Part shown: positions 35,887 through 44,306 of the stretch, one piece after another
How positions within the stretch are numbered: position 1 is the first letter of the stretch
Layout: the number at the start of each line of letters is the position of its first letter
DNA from: an uncultured Collinsella sp.
GTDB lineage: Bacteria > Actinomycetota > Coriobacteriia > Coriobacteriales > Coriobacteriaceae
Length of the DNA stretch: 64,000 nucleotides
Direction: 5' to 3'
NCBI GenBank assembly: GCA_902479135.1
Contig: CABSNU010000004.1
Coordinates: forward strand, 1 to 64,000
Notes under the pieces: generated by a model
Databases searched by the model: none
Told to the model about the DNA's origin: nothing
The model's input: the letters and a program-made list of their open reading frames with translations, nothing else
Translations under genes and position numbers: made by a program

Positions 35887-37248
35887 CTACAGAATAAATC
35901 GAAGGATGTCGGAACGAAGCATGTAGATAAACAGCAGCGCAAAGAGCGCAATGCCCACATAGCTCACAATCGTCTGGACCTTGAGCGGAAGCTCGCGGCC
36001 CGCAATCTTCTGAATGATCTCAATAACCAGCTTGCCGCCATCGAGCGGCGGGATGGGCAGCAGGTTCATAAAGCCGAGCGAGAACGAGATGAGCGCGGCA
36101 AACGACAAGAACGTGATGGGGCCGGCAGCAGCTGCCTGCGAGGACATGACGCTAATACCCACGATCGAGGAGGACTGATCGAGGATCTCCATCGTATGCT
36201 GTGGCTGGAGCAGGCGTAGCACGCCCTCCGCCGTCTGCGCAACATAGGAGAAGGAGAGGCGCGCCGAGGTGATGGGGTCCAAACGAACCACCTGCGTAGA
36301 GGCATAAACGCCCAGGCGTTCGTTCTCTTTGAGTGCAACCGAGGTCGAGCACTGCTTGCCATCGCGCTCATACTCAATGGCAATATCGTCCTTACCGGCG
36401 GCCTTGCCGATGGCATCGTAGACGTCCATCCAAGTGGAACATGAGACGCCGTCAACCGAAAGAATCGCATCACCGGCCTCGATACCCGCCTTGGCGGCAA
36501 TAGACCCCTCGTCAACCTGACCAATTACGTTGGTATCCATCGGCACGGTGACACCCGCAATGGAATAGATGCTCATAAGGAGCAAAAAGCCCGTCAGGAT
36601 ATTGACGACAATGCCCGCGAGCAACATAAAGGCGCGCTTGAGAAAACCCTGGCCAAGATAGGTGTGCGAGCGCTCTTGCGCAAGGAACTCGGCCTTATCG
36701 CACGGCAGCTCCCATACGTCGCCCTCAGCGGTCGCATGCTCGCGATCAAACCGACGCCCGTCAAAGGTGGTGTAGCCCACCTCATCGCGCGGCAGCGTCT
36801 GGTACTTGGTGGGGTAATAGCTCGGCGAGGGCTTCTCCCCCTCCTCGTACCAAGGAGCGATGGAACCCCACCCCAGCAGCAAGGCACAGGCCTCGAGCAC
36901 GTCCTCCTCGGGCAGTTCGAGCTCGGCGGCAAGGTCGGCCACGGTCACGCGACCGTGACGATAGATAGCCGCAAGCACGCGATCGGCACACGAGACGTCC
37001 GTGGGATCCATGCCGCAGATGGCAGCATAGCCGCCCAGCAGTAGCGGCGTCACGCCAAACTTGGTTCCGATGCGACGCGACGTGTGATGAATGTCAAAAC
37101 GGCACGGCAGGCCCAAAAAGAACTCGGTCACACGGACGCCGCAGACACGCGCGGCCAAAAAGTGGCCGCCCTCGTGCAAAAACACGAGGACGGAAAGCAT
37201 CAGAAGGCCCCAAAAGACCGATGAGAGAACGCTCAGAACAGTATCCAT
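35887..37248 (-). CDS. rseP: Site-2 protease RseP with an inserted winged-helix-like segment
   Basis: 453 residues from ATG 37248. This intramembrane zinc metalloprotease cuts anti-sigma factors and signal peptide remnants. HEGGH is at 25-29 in the first membrane helix, a PDZ domain spans about 235-300, and the C-terminal metal Asp is in LLPIPPLDGGK. Between the GGYAAICGM strand and the conserved LKRAFMLLAGIVVNIL helix there are about 120 residues instead of the usual 40. Residues 84-130 look like a winged helix-turn-helix (SCADRVLAAIYRHGRVTVAD then LAAELELPEEDVLEACALL). The segment is cytoplasmic by topology (inference). Confidence 0.9.
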   Translation of the reverse strand: MDTVLSVLSSVFWGLLMLSVLVFLHEGGHFLAARVCGVRVTEFFLGLPCRFDIHHTSRRIGTKFGVTPLLLGGYAAICGMDPTDVSCADRVLAAIYRHGRVTVADLAAELELPEEDVLEACALLLGWGSIAPWYEEGEKPSPSYYPTKYQTLPRDEVGYTTFDGRRFDREHATAEGDVWELPCDKAEFLAQERSHTYLGQGFLKRAFMLLAGIVVNILTGFLLLMSIYSIAGVTVPMDTNVIGQVDEGSIAAKAGIEAGDAILSVDGVSCSTWMDVYDAIGKAAGKDDIAIEYERDGKQCSTSVALKENERLGVYASTQVVRLDPITSARLSFSYVAQTAEGVLRLLQPQHTMEILDQSSSIVGISVMSSQAAAAGPITFLSFAALISFSLGFMNLLPIPPLDGGKLVIEIIQKIAGRELPLKVQTIVSYVGIALFALLFIYMLRSDILRFIL

Positions 37249-37272
37249 AAATCGAAAAAGCAATCCTTATGA

Positions 37273-38460
37273 TTAGGAATGGGTTGCGGCGAGCACCAGC
37301 GCGGCCTTTTCGCGCGCCCAGGCATCGATGTCGCGAAGCTGCTCAAACGAGGAAACCGCCTGCGTGTCATGCGCATCCATGCAGGATTCCACAACGCGGT
37401 CGATATCGGTAAAGCTGCAGCCGTCGTGTAAGAACGCATCGACCGCGACCTCGTTGGCCGCATTGAGCACGCACGGCATGGTGCCGCCCGTCTTGCCGGC
37501 ACGCTCGGCCAGCGCCAGGCAGCGGAACGTGTCCATATCGGCGGCATCAAAGGTGAGCTGCCCCAGCTCGCGAAAATCGAGACGAGGCGCCGGAGTATCC
37601 CAGCGCTCGGGATACGAGAACGCAAACTGGATGGGAATACGCATATCGGAAGCACCAAGATGCGCCATCACGGAGCCGTCGGCAAACTCAACCATAGAGT
37701 GGATCTTGGACTGGCGCTGCACAACAACGTTGATAAAGTCGAGGTCGCAGTTAAACAGATGCATGGCCTCGATACGCTCCAGGCCCTTGTTCATGAGGGT
37801 AGCGGAGTCGATCGTGATCTTAGCGCCCATAGACCACGTGGGATGCGCCAGTGCATCGGCGCGAGTCACGCGATCGAGCTCGTCGCGCGTACGGCCGAAG
37901 AACGGACCACCCGAGCAGGTGAGCCAAATGCAGTGGGCCTCGCGCGGATTCTCCCCCAGATAGCACTGGTAGATGGCGGAGTGCTCGGAGTCGACCGGAA
38001 TGAGCTGACCCGGCTGGGCCAGCGGCATCAGCAGGTCGCCACCGACAACGAGGGACTCCTTGTTGGCAAGAGCAAGGCGCTTGTTCGAGGTCAGGGCCGC
38101 ATGGCTCGCTTCGAGCCCGGCGGCGCCCACAATAGCAACAAGCACACAGTCGACATCATCGCGACGTGCGAGCTCACAAACCGCCTGCGCACCAACACCG
38201 AGATCCGTGCCCTCGGGCAGCTCCTGCAGCACGGCGTCATCACCATGAGCGACATCGGCCACGGCAACGGCCGGAACCGAGAACTCGCGGGCGGCGGCAA
38301 CGAGCTCTGAGGTGCTGGAATTGACGGACAGCGCCGTCACCTGCAGCCGATCGGCATGCTGACGGCACACATCGAGTGCCTGCGTGCCGATAGAGCCCGT
38401 ACAACCCAGGATGGCAACGCGAAGGCGTCCATCGGGGCCATATGTCGTCTGGAATGACAT
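37273..38460 (-). CDS. dxr: 1-deoxy-D-xylulose 5-phosphate reductoisomerase
   Basis: 395 residues. It catalyses the committed MEP pathway step, DXP to MEP with NADPH. The N-terminal Rossmann motif is VAILGCTGSIGTQAL; the catalytic stretches are NKESLVVGG, PVDSEHSAIYQC and TLMNKGLE. Length is normal. The ATG overlaps the cdsA stop by one base (TAATG). Confidence 0.97.
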   Translation of the reverse strand: MSFQTTYGPDGRLRVAILGCTGSIGTQALDVCRQHADRLQVTALSVNSSTSELVAAAREFSVPAVAVADVAHGDDAVLQELPEGTDLGVGAQAVCELARRDDVDCVLVAIVGAAGLEASHAALTSNKRLALANKESLVVGGDLLMPLAQPGQLIPVDSEHSAIYQCYLGENPREAHCIWLTCSGGPFFGRTRDELDRVTRADALAHPTWSMGAKITIDSATLMNKGLERIEAMHLFNCDLDFINVVVQRQSKIHSMVEFADGSVMAHLGASDMRIPIQFAFSYPERWDTPAPRLDFRELGQLTFDAADMDTFRCLALAERAGKTGGTMPCVLNAANEVAVDAFLHDGCSFTDIDRVVESCMDAHDTQAVSSFEQLRDIDAWAREKAALVLAATHS

Positions 38461-39344
38461 TACAGCACGCCCCCGATCATCAAAAGCAGCTGCGCGGTAA
38501 TGCAGCCAAAGATAAGCGAGTCGCTACGGTCGAGCATGCCGCCATGGCCCGGGATAAGGTTGCCGGAATCCTTGACGCCCACGCCACGCTTGATGCGCGA
38601 CTCAATGAGGTCGCCGATAACGCCCAGGATGGACACGACCAAGCCACACAGCAGCGCATAGGGCAAGCTCAGCTTATAGAAATGCGTCGCCCACAAAATG
38701 AGCCAGATGAGCACCGAGCCCAAGATGCCGCCGAAAAAGCCCTCCCAGCTCTTTTTGGGAGAAATCTTAGGGACCATCTTATGCTTGCCGATGCGGCTAC
38801 CCACGATATAGGCGAACGAATCAGATACCCAAAGAGACGCGCAAACACCCACCGAAAGCAGGGCGCCGGCAAAACCAGGCACGGCATCGCGCAGCAGCAC
38901 GATAGCCGACAGCATAAAACCGGTGTAGATGGGACCCATGAGCGTCACGGCCACATCAGAGATGCGGGTACGCGGCGACCAGACATACCAAATGCCCACA
39001 GCGAGCATCAGGGCAAAAAGCAGGGCATTCAGCAGCATCGAATCGCCCAACGCCGACAGCGGAAAGAGTACGGCGGCAGCGATACCCATGCGCTCGTTAG
39101 CCATCTTGCCATCAAGCCTTGTCATACGGAAAAACTCATAGCAGCACAGACCGCTCATGACGGAAACGAAGATGGCCGTGGGCACGATGCCCAAAACCAG
39201 GCACAGGATAAAGACAACGGCGTAGACGATACCGGCGGCGGCACGGGTAATAAAGCCCGCCAGCCACGAACCGGTGCCGCTCTTCGCTGCAGGCGCGCCA
39301 GCAGTGGCAGCTTTGCGCGCAGGCGTCTTGGGACGATCGGACAC
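38460..39344 (-). CDS. cdsA: Phosphatidate cytidylyltransferase
   Basis: 294 residues. It makes CDP-diacylglycerol for phospholipid synthesis. About eight membrane helices are seen, ending with the family signature (SRIKRGVGVKDSGNLIPGHG followed by GMLDRSDSL). An Ala/Lys-rich cytoplasmic N-terminus of about 30 residues precedes the first helix. The GTG start has GAGGAGG upstream. It lies between uppS and dxr, the usual order. Confidence 0.96.
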   Translation of the reverse strand: MSDRPKTPARKAATAGAPAAKSGTGSWLAGFITRAAAGIVYAVVFILCLVLGIVPTAIFVSVMSGLCCYEFFRMTRLDGKMANERMGIAAAVLFPLSALGDSMLLNALLFALMLAVGIWYVWSPRTRISDVAVTLMGPIYTGFMLSAIVLLRDAVPGFAGALLSVGVCASLWVSDSFAYIVGSRIGKHKMVPKISPKKSWEGFFGGILGSVLIWLILWATHFYKLSLPYALLCGLVVSILGVIGDLIESRIKRGVGVKDSGNLIPGHGGMLDRSDSLIFGCITAQLLLMIGGVL

Positions 39345-39346
39345 GA

Positions 39347-40141
39347 TTAAGCCTCCTCGGTCTTGCTCAGTCCACCAAACCTACGGTCACGGCCCTGATA
39401 GGCCAAAATGGCGTCGACAAGGCCCCAACGATCAAAGTCAGGCCAATAGGTATCGGTGACGTAGAACTCGGAATAAGCCACCTGCCACAGCAGATAGTTC
39501 GAAAGGCGCAGCTCACCAGAGGTGCGAATCACAAGCTCAGGATCGGGAAGGCCGGCGGTATAGAGGTGGGAAGCCACCATGTCGTCATCAATTGCGCCAG
39601 GATCGATCTTACCGGCGGCAGCGTCGAGTGCGATCTGACGGACAGCGCGGGTAATCTCGGCACGCGCGCCGTAGTTGACGGCAAGCGCCAGCGTCATGCC
39701 GGTGTGATTGGCGCACTCGGCAAGACCGCGTTCAAAAACGTCGCGGGTCTTCTTGGGCAGCGCGGAAATGTCACCCAAAAAGACAACACGCACGTTTTCG
39801 CGCTTCAGAAGCGGCAGCTCATCGATAAACGTCTTAGCAAACAGATGCATCAAGACGTTGACCTCATGCTGCGGACGGTTCCAGTTTTCGGTAGAAAACG
39901 CATAGGCCGAAAGCACGTCGACGCCCAGACGAACGCAGGCGGTAATGATCTCGCGCAGTGAGACGATACCCGCCTTATGGCCCTCGGTACGTACAAGACC
40001 GCGCGACGTGGCCCAACGACCGTTGCCGTCCATGATGCACGAGATATGGTGCGGAATGTTATTGAGGTCAAGGTCGGAAAAACCGACGCCCGCAGGGGCG
40101 TCGGCAAAGTACTCGACCAGTTTATGCTCGTCGTATTGCAC
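39347..40141 (-). CDS. uppS: Isoprenyl (undecaprenyl) diphosphate synthase
   Basis: 264 residues. This cis-prenyltransferase builds the C55 carrier for peptidoglycan. The P-loop-like motif is IMDGNGRWA (about 36-44), followed by the RTEGHKAG helix and a conserved C-terminal ELRLSNYLLWQ. The GTG start lies about eight bases after GGAG, near the frr stop. The precise chain length of the product cannot be read from the sequence. Confidence 0.95.
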   Translation of the reverse strand: MQYDEHKLVEYFADAPAGVGFSDLDLNNIPHHISCIMDGNGRWATSRGLVRTEGHKAGIVSLREIITACVRLGVDVLSAYAFSTENWNRPQHEVNVLMHLFAKTFIDELPLLKRENVRVVFLGDISALPKKTRDVFERGLAECANHTGMTLALAVNYGARAEITRAVRQIALDAAAGKIDPGAIDDDMVASHLYTAGLPDPELVIRTSGELRLSNYLLWQVAYSEFYVTDTYWPDFDRWGLVDAILAYQGRDRRFGGLSKTEEA

Positions 40142-40142
40142 C

Positions 40143-40679
40143 TTAGATCTCCATGACCTCGGCTTCTTTTTCCTTCAGAAGCTCCTCGACCTTGGCGACA
40201 TACTCATCAGTGTGCTTCTGGACCTTGGCCTGCTCGCGACGGACATCGTCCTCGGTGAGCTCCTCATCGCGCTCGAGCTTGTTGTTGAAGTCGCGACGGA
40301 TGTTACGAATAGACACCTTGGCCTGCTCGGCGTACTCGCGACACTCCTTGACGAGCTCGCGACGGCGCTCCTCGGTGGGAGCCGGGAACGGCAGACGAAC
40401 GACGGTGCCATCGGAGTTGGGGGTAATACCCAGATCGGAAGCGCCGATGGCCTTGACGATAGCGTTGATGAGTGCCTTGTCCCACGGCTCGATGAGAAGC
40501 ATGTGGGCCTCGGGGGTCTTGACGGCGGCAACCTGCGTGATCGGCGTGGGAACACCGTAATAATCGACGGTGATGTCGGAAAGAATGTTGGCATTGGCGC
40601 GGCCGGTACGGACCTTGGAGAAGTTATGTTTGAGGGACTCGAGCGACTTGTCCATGTGGGCGGTGATGTTCTCTGCCAT
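40143..40679 (-). CDS. frr: Ribosome recycling factor
   Basis: 178 residues, near the normal 185. It splits post-termination ribosomes together with EF-G. The tRNA-like shape is encoded by the three-helix bundle with FSKVRTGRANANIL near 21 and the C-terminal RNIRRDFNNKLERDEELTED. It follows pyrH by two bases, the common pyrH-frr pairing. Confidence 0.97.
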   Translation of the reverse strand: MAENITAHMDKSLESLKHNFSKVRTGRANANILSDITVDYYGVPTPITQVAAVKTPEAHMLLIEPWDKALINAIVKAIGASDLGITPNSDGTVVRLPFPAPTEERRRELVKECREYAEQAKVSIRNIRRDFNNKLERDEELTEDDVRREQAKVQKHTDEYVAKVEELLKEKEAEVMEI

Positions 40680-40681
40680 GC

Positions 40682-41404
40682 TTAATCCTCCTGATAGACG
40701 AGCGTGCCGACGGGCTCACCCGAAAGCGCGCGCTTGACGGTGTCCTCGCCATCGATGTTGAGGACCAAAATCGGCATACGGTTATCCTGGCACAGTGCCG
40801 TAGCCGTGGAATCCATAACCTGCAGGCCGCGGACGAGAACCTCGTGATAGGTAATCTTGTCAAAACGGACGGCATCGGCGCACTTGACGGGATCCTTGTC
40901 GTAGATGCCGTCAACCTTGGTGGCTTTAATCAGAATCTCGGCGCCGATCTCGCACGCACGAAGAGCCGCGGCGGTGTCGGTCGTAAAGTACGGATTGCCC
41001 GAACCGGCGGCAAAAATAACGACGTTGCCCTTGGAAAGGTGGTTGATGGCGCGACGGCGAATATAGGGCTCGCAGATCTCGTTCATCTGGATAGCGCTCA
41101 TCACGCGGCAGGGAACATCGTTATGCTCGAAGGCATCCTGCAGGGCGAGCGCGTTCATAACGGTTGCCAGCATGCCCATGTAGTCGGCCTGAGCACGCTC
41201 CATGCCACCGGCAGCGCCGGCCATGCCGCGGAAAATATTGCCGCCGCCGACAACGACGCCGACCTCATGACCAACGGCGAGCAGCTCCTTGACCTGCTTG
41301 GCAAGATGGTCGGTAACCTTGGGGTCGATGCCATATTGGCCGTCGCCCATCAGCGCTTCGCCGGAAAGCTTAAGAAGCACGCGTTTATATCGGATGTCGG
41401 ACAA
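40682..41404 (-). CDS. pyrH: UMP kinase
   Basis: 240 residues of the amino acid kinase fold, specific for UMP to UDP and normally feedback-controlled by UTP. Motifs: [11 protein letters not shown] at 10-20, [10 protein letters not shown], and the Thr/Asp-rich [18 protein letters not shown]. The start is TTG 41404, with AAAGGAGG seven bases upstream and no better ATG. It is first in the eight-gene run to proS, separated from tsf by a terminator. Confidence 0.97.
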   Translation of the reverse strand: MSDIRYKRVLLKLSGEALMGDGQYGIDPKVTDHLAKQVKELLAVGHEVGVVVGGGNIFRGMAGAAGGMERAQADYMGMLATVMNALALQDAFEHNDVPCRVMSAIQMNEICEPYIRRRAINHLSKGNVVIFAAGSGNPYFTTDTAAALRACEIGAEILIKATKVDGIYDKDPVKCADAVRFDKITYHEVLVRGLQVMDSTATALCQDNRMPILVLNIDGEDTVKRALSGEPVGTLVYQED

Positions 41405-41434
41405 AGCGATCCTCCTTTAGATTGAACTCTCAAC

Positions 41435-41443
41435 ATTCTATCA
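41435..41443 (-). promoter_or_regulatory. Possible promoter of the pyrH operon
   Basis: The minus strand reads TGATAGAAT, an extended -10, about 35 bases before the pyrH start and downstream of the tsf terminator. No clear -35 is seen. Confidence 0.4.
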
Positions 41444-41464
41444 AAGGCTCTAAGAAGAGCCATG

Positions 41465-41499
41465 AAAAAGCAGGCTGTGAGTAAAACCCACAGCCTGCT
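41465..41499 (-). terminator. Terminator of rpsB-tsf
   Basis: AGCAGGCTGTG (41469-41479) pairs with CACAGCCTGCT (41489-41499). The minus strand continues with TTTTT. It lies about 20 bases past the tsf stop. Confidence 0.9.
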
Positions 41500-41522
41500 C
41501 ATTACCAGCTACAAGAGCTTAT

Positions 41523-42392
41523 TTACTCGCCACGGACCAGACGGTCGAAGGCAACGACGGTAATGGTGTCACCGAGCTCCTTGGAGACCTGCTCAGCGTA
41601 CTTCTTGATGGTGAGGGAGCTGTCCTTGATGAACTCCTGCTCGGTGAGCACGGACTGCTTGTAGAACTTCTCCAGACGGCCGACAGCCATCTTCTCCTGA
41701 ATGGCCTCGGGCTTGCCGGACTCGGCAGCCTGAGCCATGTAGATCTGCTTCTCGTGCTCGACGGTCTCGGCCGGAACCTGATCGCGAGTAGCGCAGATCG
41801 GGGCGACGGCGGCAACCTGAAGGGCAACGTCGTGAGCGAAGGTCTTGAAGGACTCAGCCTGAGCGGTCTCGGCCTTCTCGAAAGCAAACTCGACGAGGAC
41901 GCCGATCTTACCACCCATGTGGATGTAAGAAGCGAGCGCGCCGTTCTCAGCCTTGCGGGCAGCGAAGCGGGAAATCTTCATGTTCTCGCCCATGATGTGA
42001 ATCATCTCGGTGAGCTCGGAGGAAACAGTCTCCTCGCCCATCGGCTTCTCGAGCAGAGCGTCGACGTCAGCAGGCTCGGTGGTAGCGACAACCTCAGCGA
42101 CCTTGGAAGCAAAGCCGGTGAACTTGGCGTTGGAGCCAACGAAGTCGGTCTCGCAGGAGAGCTCGAGCAGAGCGCCGGTCTTGCCATCCTCGGAGACGAA
42201 CGCGGCAACAGCGCCCTCGTTGGTCTCACGGCCAGCCTTCTTGGCAGCCTTGGCAAGGCCGTTCTTGCGCAGAACGTCGACAGCGGCGTCCATGTCGCCG
42301 TCAGCCTCGACGAGAGCCTTCTTGCACTCCATCATCGGGGAGTCGGTCATCTCGCGGAGCTGCTTGACCATAGCGGCGGTAATCTGGGCCAT
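41523..42392 (-). CDS. tsf: Elongation factor Ts
   Basis: 289 residues. It exchanges GDP on EF-Tu. The N-terminal UBA-like domain with VKQLREMTDSPMMECKKAL is followed by the core and coiled-coil dimerisation regions; length is typical. ATG 42392 has AAAGGAAC upstream; the frame opens five codons earlier. It is co-transcribed with rpsB. Confidence 0.97.
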   Translation of the reverse strand: MAQITAAMVKQLREMTDSPMMECKKALVEADGDMDAAVDVLRKNGLAKAAKKAGRETNEGAVAAFVSEDGKTGALLELSCETDFVGSNAKFTGFASKVAEVVATTEPADVDALLEKPMGEETVSSELTEMIHIMGENMKISRFAARKAENGALASYIHMGGKIGVLVEFAFEKAETAQAESFKTFAHDVALQVAAVAPICATRDQVPAETVEHEKQIYMAQAAESGKPEAIQEKMAVGRLEKFYKQSVLTEQEFIKDSSLTIKKYAEQVSKELGDTITVVAFDRLVRGE

Positions 42393-42437
42393 TGTGGTTC
42401 CTTTCAAAGAGATGAAAAAGAATTAACTAAGACTGAT

Positions 42438-43166
42438 TTACTCGGCCTTGGGCTCAGCGGCCATCTCGGCCTCGGAGACCTGCTCCTTGCCGGAGCCAGC
42501 GAGGCAGGCGTCAGCCATGAGCTCGCACATAAGGGTGACAGCGGAGATAGCGTCATCGTTGCAGGGGATGCCGTACTCGACCTCGTCGGGATCGGAGTTG
42601 GTGTCGATCAGGGCGACGACGGGGATGTTCAGGCGCTGGGCCTCCTTGATGGCGTTCTCCTCGCGCTTGGTGTCGATGACGAAGAGAGCCTGGGGCAGAC
42701 CCTTCATGTCGCGGGCGCCACCGAGGTTGGTCTGGAGCTTGGTGAGCTCCTTACCGAGAACAGCCTGCTCCTTCTTGGGGAGCACTGCCATGCGGCCGTC
42801 CTCGACCATGGCCTCGAGCTCCTCCATGCGGTTGATGCGGGAGCGGATGGTAACGAAGTTGGTCAGCATACCGCCGAGCCAACGCTGGTTGATGTAAGGC
42901 ATGTTGGCGCGCTCAGCAGCGTTCTTGACGGCCTCCTGAGCCTGCTTCTTGGTGCCGACGAACAGCACGTTGCCGCCCTTGGCGACGTTCTTGACGAAAG
43001 TATAGGCCTGGTCGGCGTCGAGGATGGTCTGCTTGAGGTCGAGGATGTAGATGCCGTTGCGCTCACCGAAGATGAACGGCTTCATCTTGGGGTTCCAGCG
43101 ACGGGTCTGGTGACCGAAGTGGCAGCCGGCCTCGAGCAGGGTGCGGATATTAATCTTGGTAGCCAT
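42438..43166 (-). CDS. rpsB: 30S ribosomal protein S2
   Basis: 242 residues. Signature [20 protein letters not shown] near 14, with the coiled-coil segment in the middle; the C-terminus is acidic. CAGGAGG sits upstream of the ATG. It is first in rpsB-tsf, with a leader of about 135 bases behind a good promoter; S2 often represses its own mRNA. Confidence 0.97.
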   Translation of the reverse strand: MATKINIRTLLEAGCHFGHQTRRWNPKMKPFIFGERNGIYILDLKQTILDADQAYTFVKNVAKGGNVLFVGTKKQAQEAVKNAAERANMPYINQRWLGGMLTNFVTIRSRINRMEELEAMVEDGRMAVLPKKEQAVLGKELTKLQTNLGGARDMKGLPQALFVIDTKREENAIKEAQRLNIPVVALIDTNSDPDEVEYGIPCNDDAISAVTLMCELMADACLAGSGKEQVSEAEMAAEPKAE

Positions 43167-43302
43167 GTTAAACCTCCTGTGGTTTGCCTCCGCGCGGGGT
43201 CATCCTCCAAAACCAACCCGGACATGTGCTACCAAAGCCCGGGCACCACGGTATGAAGTAGCCGCGCGTGCGTGATAAAAACCTGTTGCCGTGAAGCAAC
43301 CC
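43167..43302 (-). promoter_or_regulatory. Structured rpsB leader
   Basis: Between the promoter and rpsB, the minus strand holds GTTGC...GCAAC and CCCGGGC...GTCCGGG stems before the ribosome site. Such a leader would suit S2 autoregulation. No known S2-binding consensus was matched. Confidence 0.35.
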
Positions 43303-43307
43303 GATGA

Positions 43308-43336
43308 ATGATAGCAGGAATGCTTCTTCCTGCCAA
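43308..43336 (-). promoter_or_regulatory. Promoter of rpsB-tsf
   Basis: The minus strand has TTGGCA (43331-43336), exactly 17 bases, then TATCAT (43308-43313) preceded by TGC. This is the best sigma-70-type promoter in the window. Confidence 0.75.
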
Positions 43337-43385
43337 CCCGCAATCAAAACCACACACCTGAGTGCGGCGCGGGACGGACCAGCCA

Positions 43386-44306
43386 CTATTCGCCGCGGGG
43401 ATGGGCTTGAGCCACGGCCCGCTTAAGCCGATCGGGCGTGAGATGCGTGTAGATCTGCGTCGTGGACAGGCTCGCATGACCCAGCAGCTCTTGAACCGAG
43501 CGCAGGTCCGCACCGCCCTCGAGCAAGTCGGTCGCAAAGGTATGGCGCATCGCATGCGGGGCGATGTCGGCCGGAATGCCGGCAAGTGTCGCCAGCGTAT
43601 GGAACCGCCGCCTGAGCATGGCGGCACTCATGCGATTGCCGCGCGCCGATATAAGCAGCGGATGCGCCCCGGTAGCGGGGTCACGGCGCTTTGCCCGAGC
43701 GAGCAACTCCGGCCTCCCCTCCTCAATATAGAGACGCGTCGCCTCGAGCGCACGACGATACAGAGGGACGATACGTTCTTTGCTCCCCTTGCCCCACAGG
43801 CGCAGCGTGCGTTCGGACCACGCAATGGACTCCACATTGAGTGCTGCGAGCTCAGAGATACGGGCGCCCGAGGCATAGAGCAGCTCGAGCGTCGCCGCAT
43901 CGCGCAGTCCCGCGGGTGTTGAGGTATCAGGCGTCTTGAGCAGCGCCTCCACCTGTTGGGTCGTCAGCACACCGGGTAGATCGCGCGGGAGCTTGGGCGA
44001 GGAAATTGCCGAGACCACATCGCCCTCCACGACCCCCTCGGCAGCCATCCATCGATAGAGCGATCGGATAGCCGACAGATGCGCCGCAAGCGTTCGGGGA
44101 GCCACCTGCCCACGCGAAAGCTCGGCAAGATAGCGACGAATGGTGCGCACGTCGGCAGCGAAAGCATCTATATCCTCGCGCTCGCACCAGGCAGCAAAGC
44201 GCTCCAGCCTCGAGCCATAGGCCGTCACCGTGTTGGGAGAAAGCCCCTCGACACGTGAGATATAGGCGATAAACGAGTCGACGGTGTCGTACAGGTCAAA
44301 GGCTAT
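43386..44306 (-). CDS. xerC: Tyrosine recombinase of the XerC/XerD type, probable ATA start
   Basis: 306 residues if read from ATA 44306. Xer recombinases resolve chromosome dimers at dif. Catalytic residues: Arg in SGARISELAAL, Lys in WGKGSKERIVPL, His-x-x-Arg in PHAMRHTFATDLL, His in LLGHASLSTTQ, and Tyr in IYTHL. The only conventional in-frame start is GTG 44228, which would remove the first 26 residues, including the family-typical ISRVEGLSPNTV. The codon 44306-44304 is ATA, overlaps the trmFO stop (ATAG) and lies nine bases after GGAGG. XerC versus XerD cannot be decided. Gene context (trmFO, dprA) argues against a phage integrase. Confidence 0.85.
   Translation of the reverse strand: MAFDLYDTVDSFIAYISRVEGLSPNTVTAYGSRLERFAAWCEREDIDAFAADVRTIRRYLAELSRGQVAPRTLAAHLSAIRSLYRWMAAEGVVEGDVVSAISSPKLPRDLPGVLTTQQVEALLKTPDTSTPAGLRDAATLELLYASGARISELAALNVESIAWSERTLRLWGKGSKERIVPLYRRALEATRLYIEEGRPELLARAKRRDPATGAHPLLISARGNRMSAAMLRRRFHTLATLAGIPADIAPHAMRHTFATDLLEGGADLRSVQELLGHASLSTTQIYTHLTPDRLKRAVAQAHPRGE

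Noticed and set aside
43386..44306. Tyrosine recombinase as a phage or island integrase
   Set aside because: It lies in a conserved trmFO-dprA-comM neighbourhood with no attachment repeat, tRNA or phage genes nearby, and its sequence fits housekeeping Xer.
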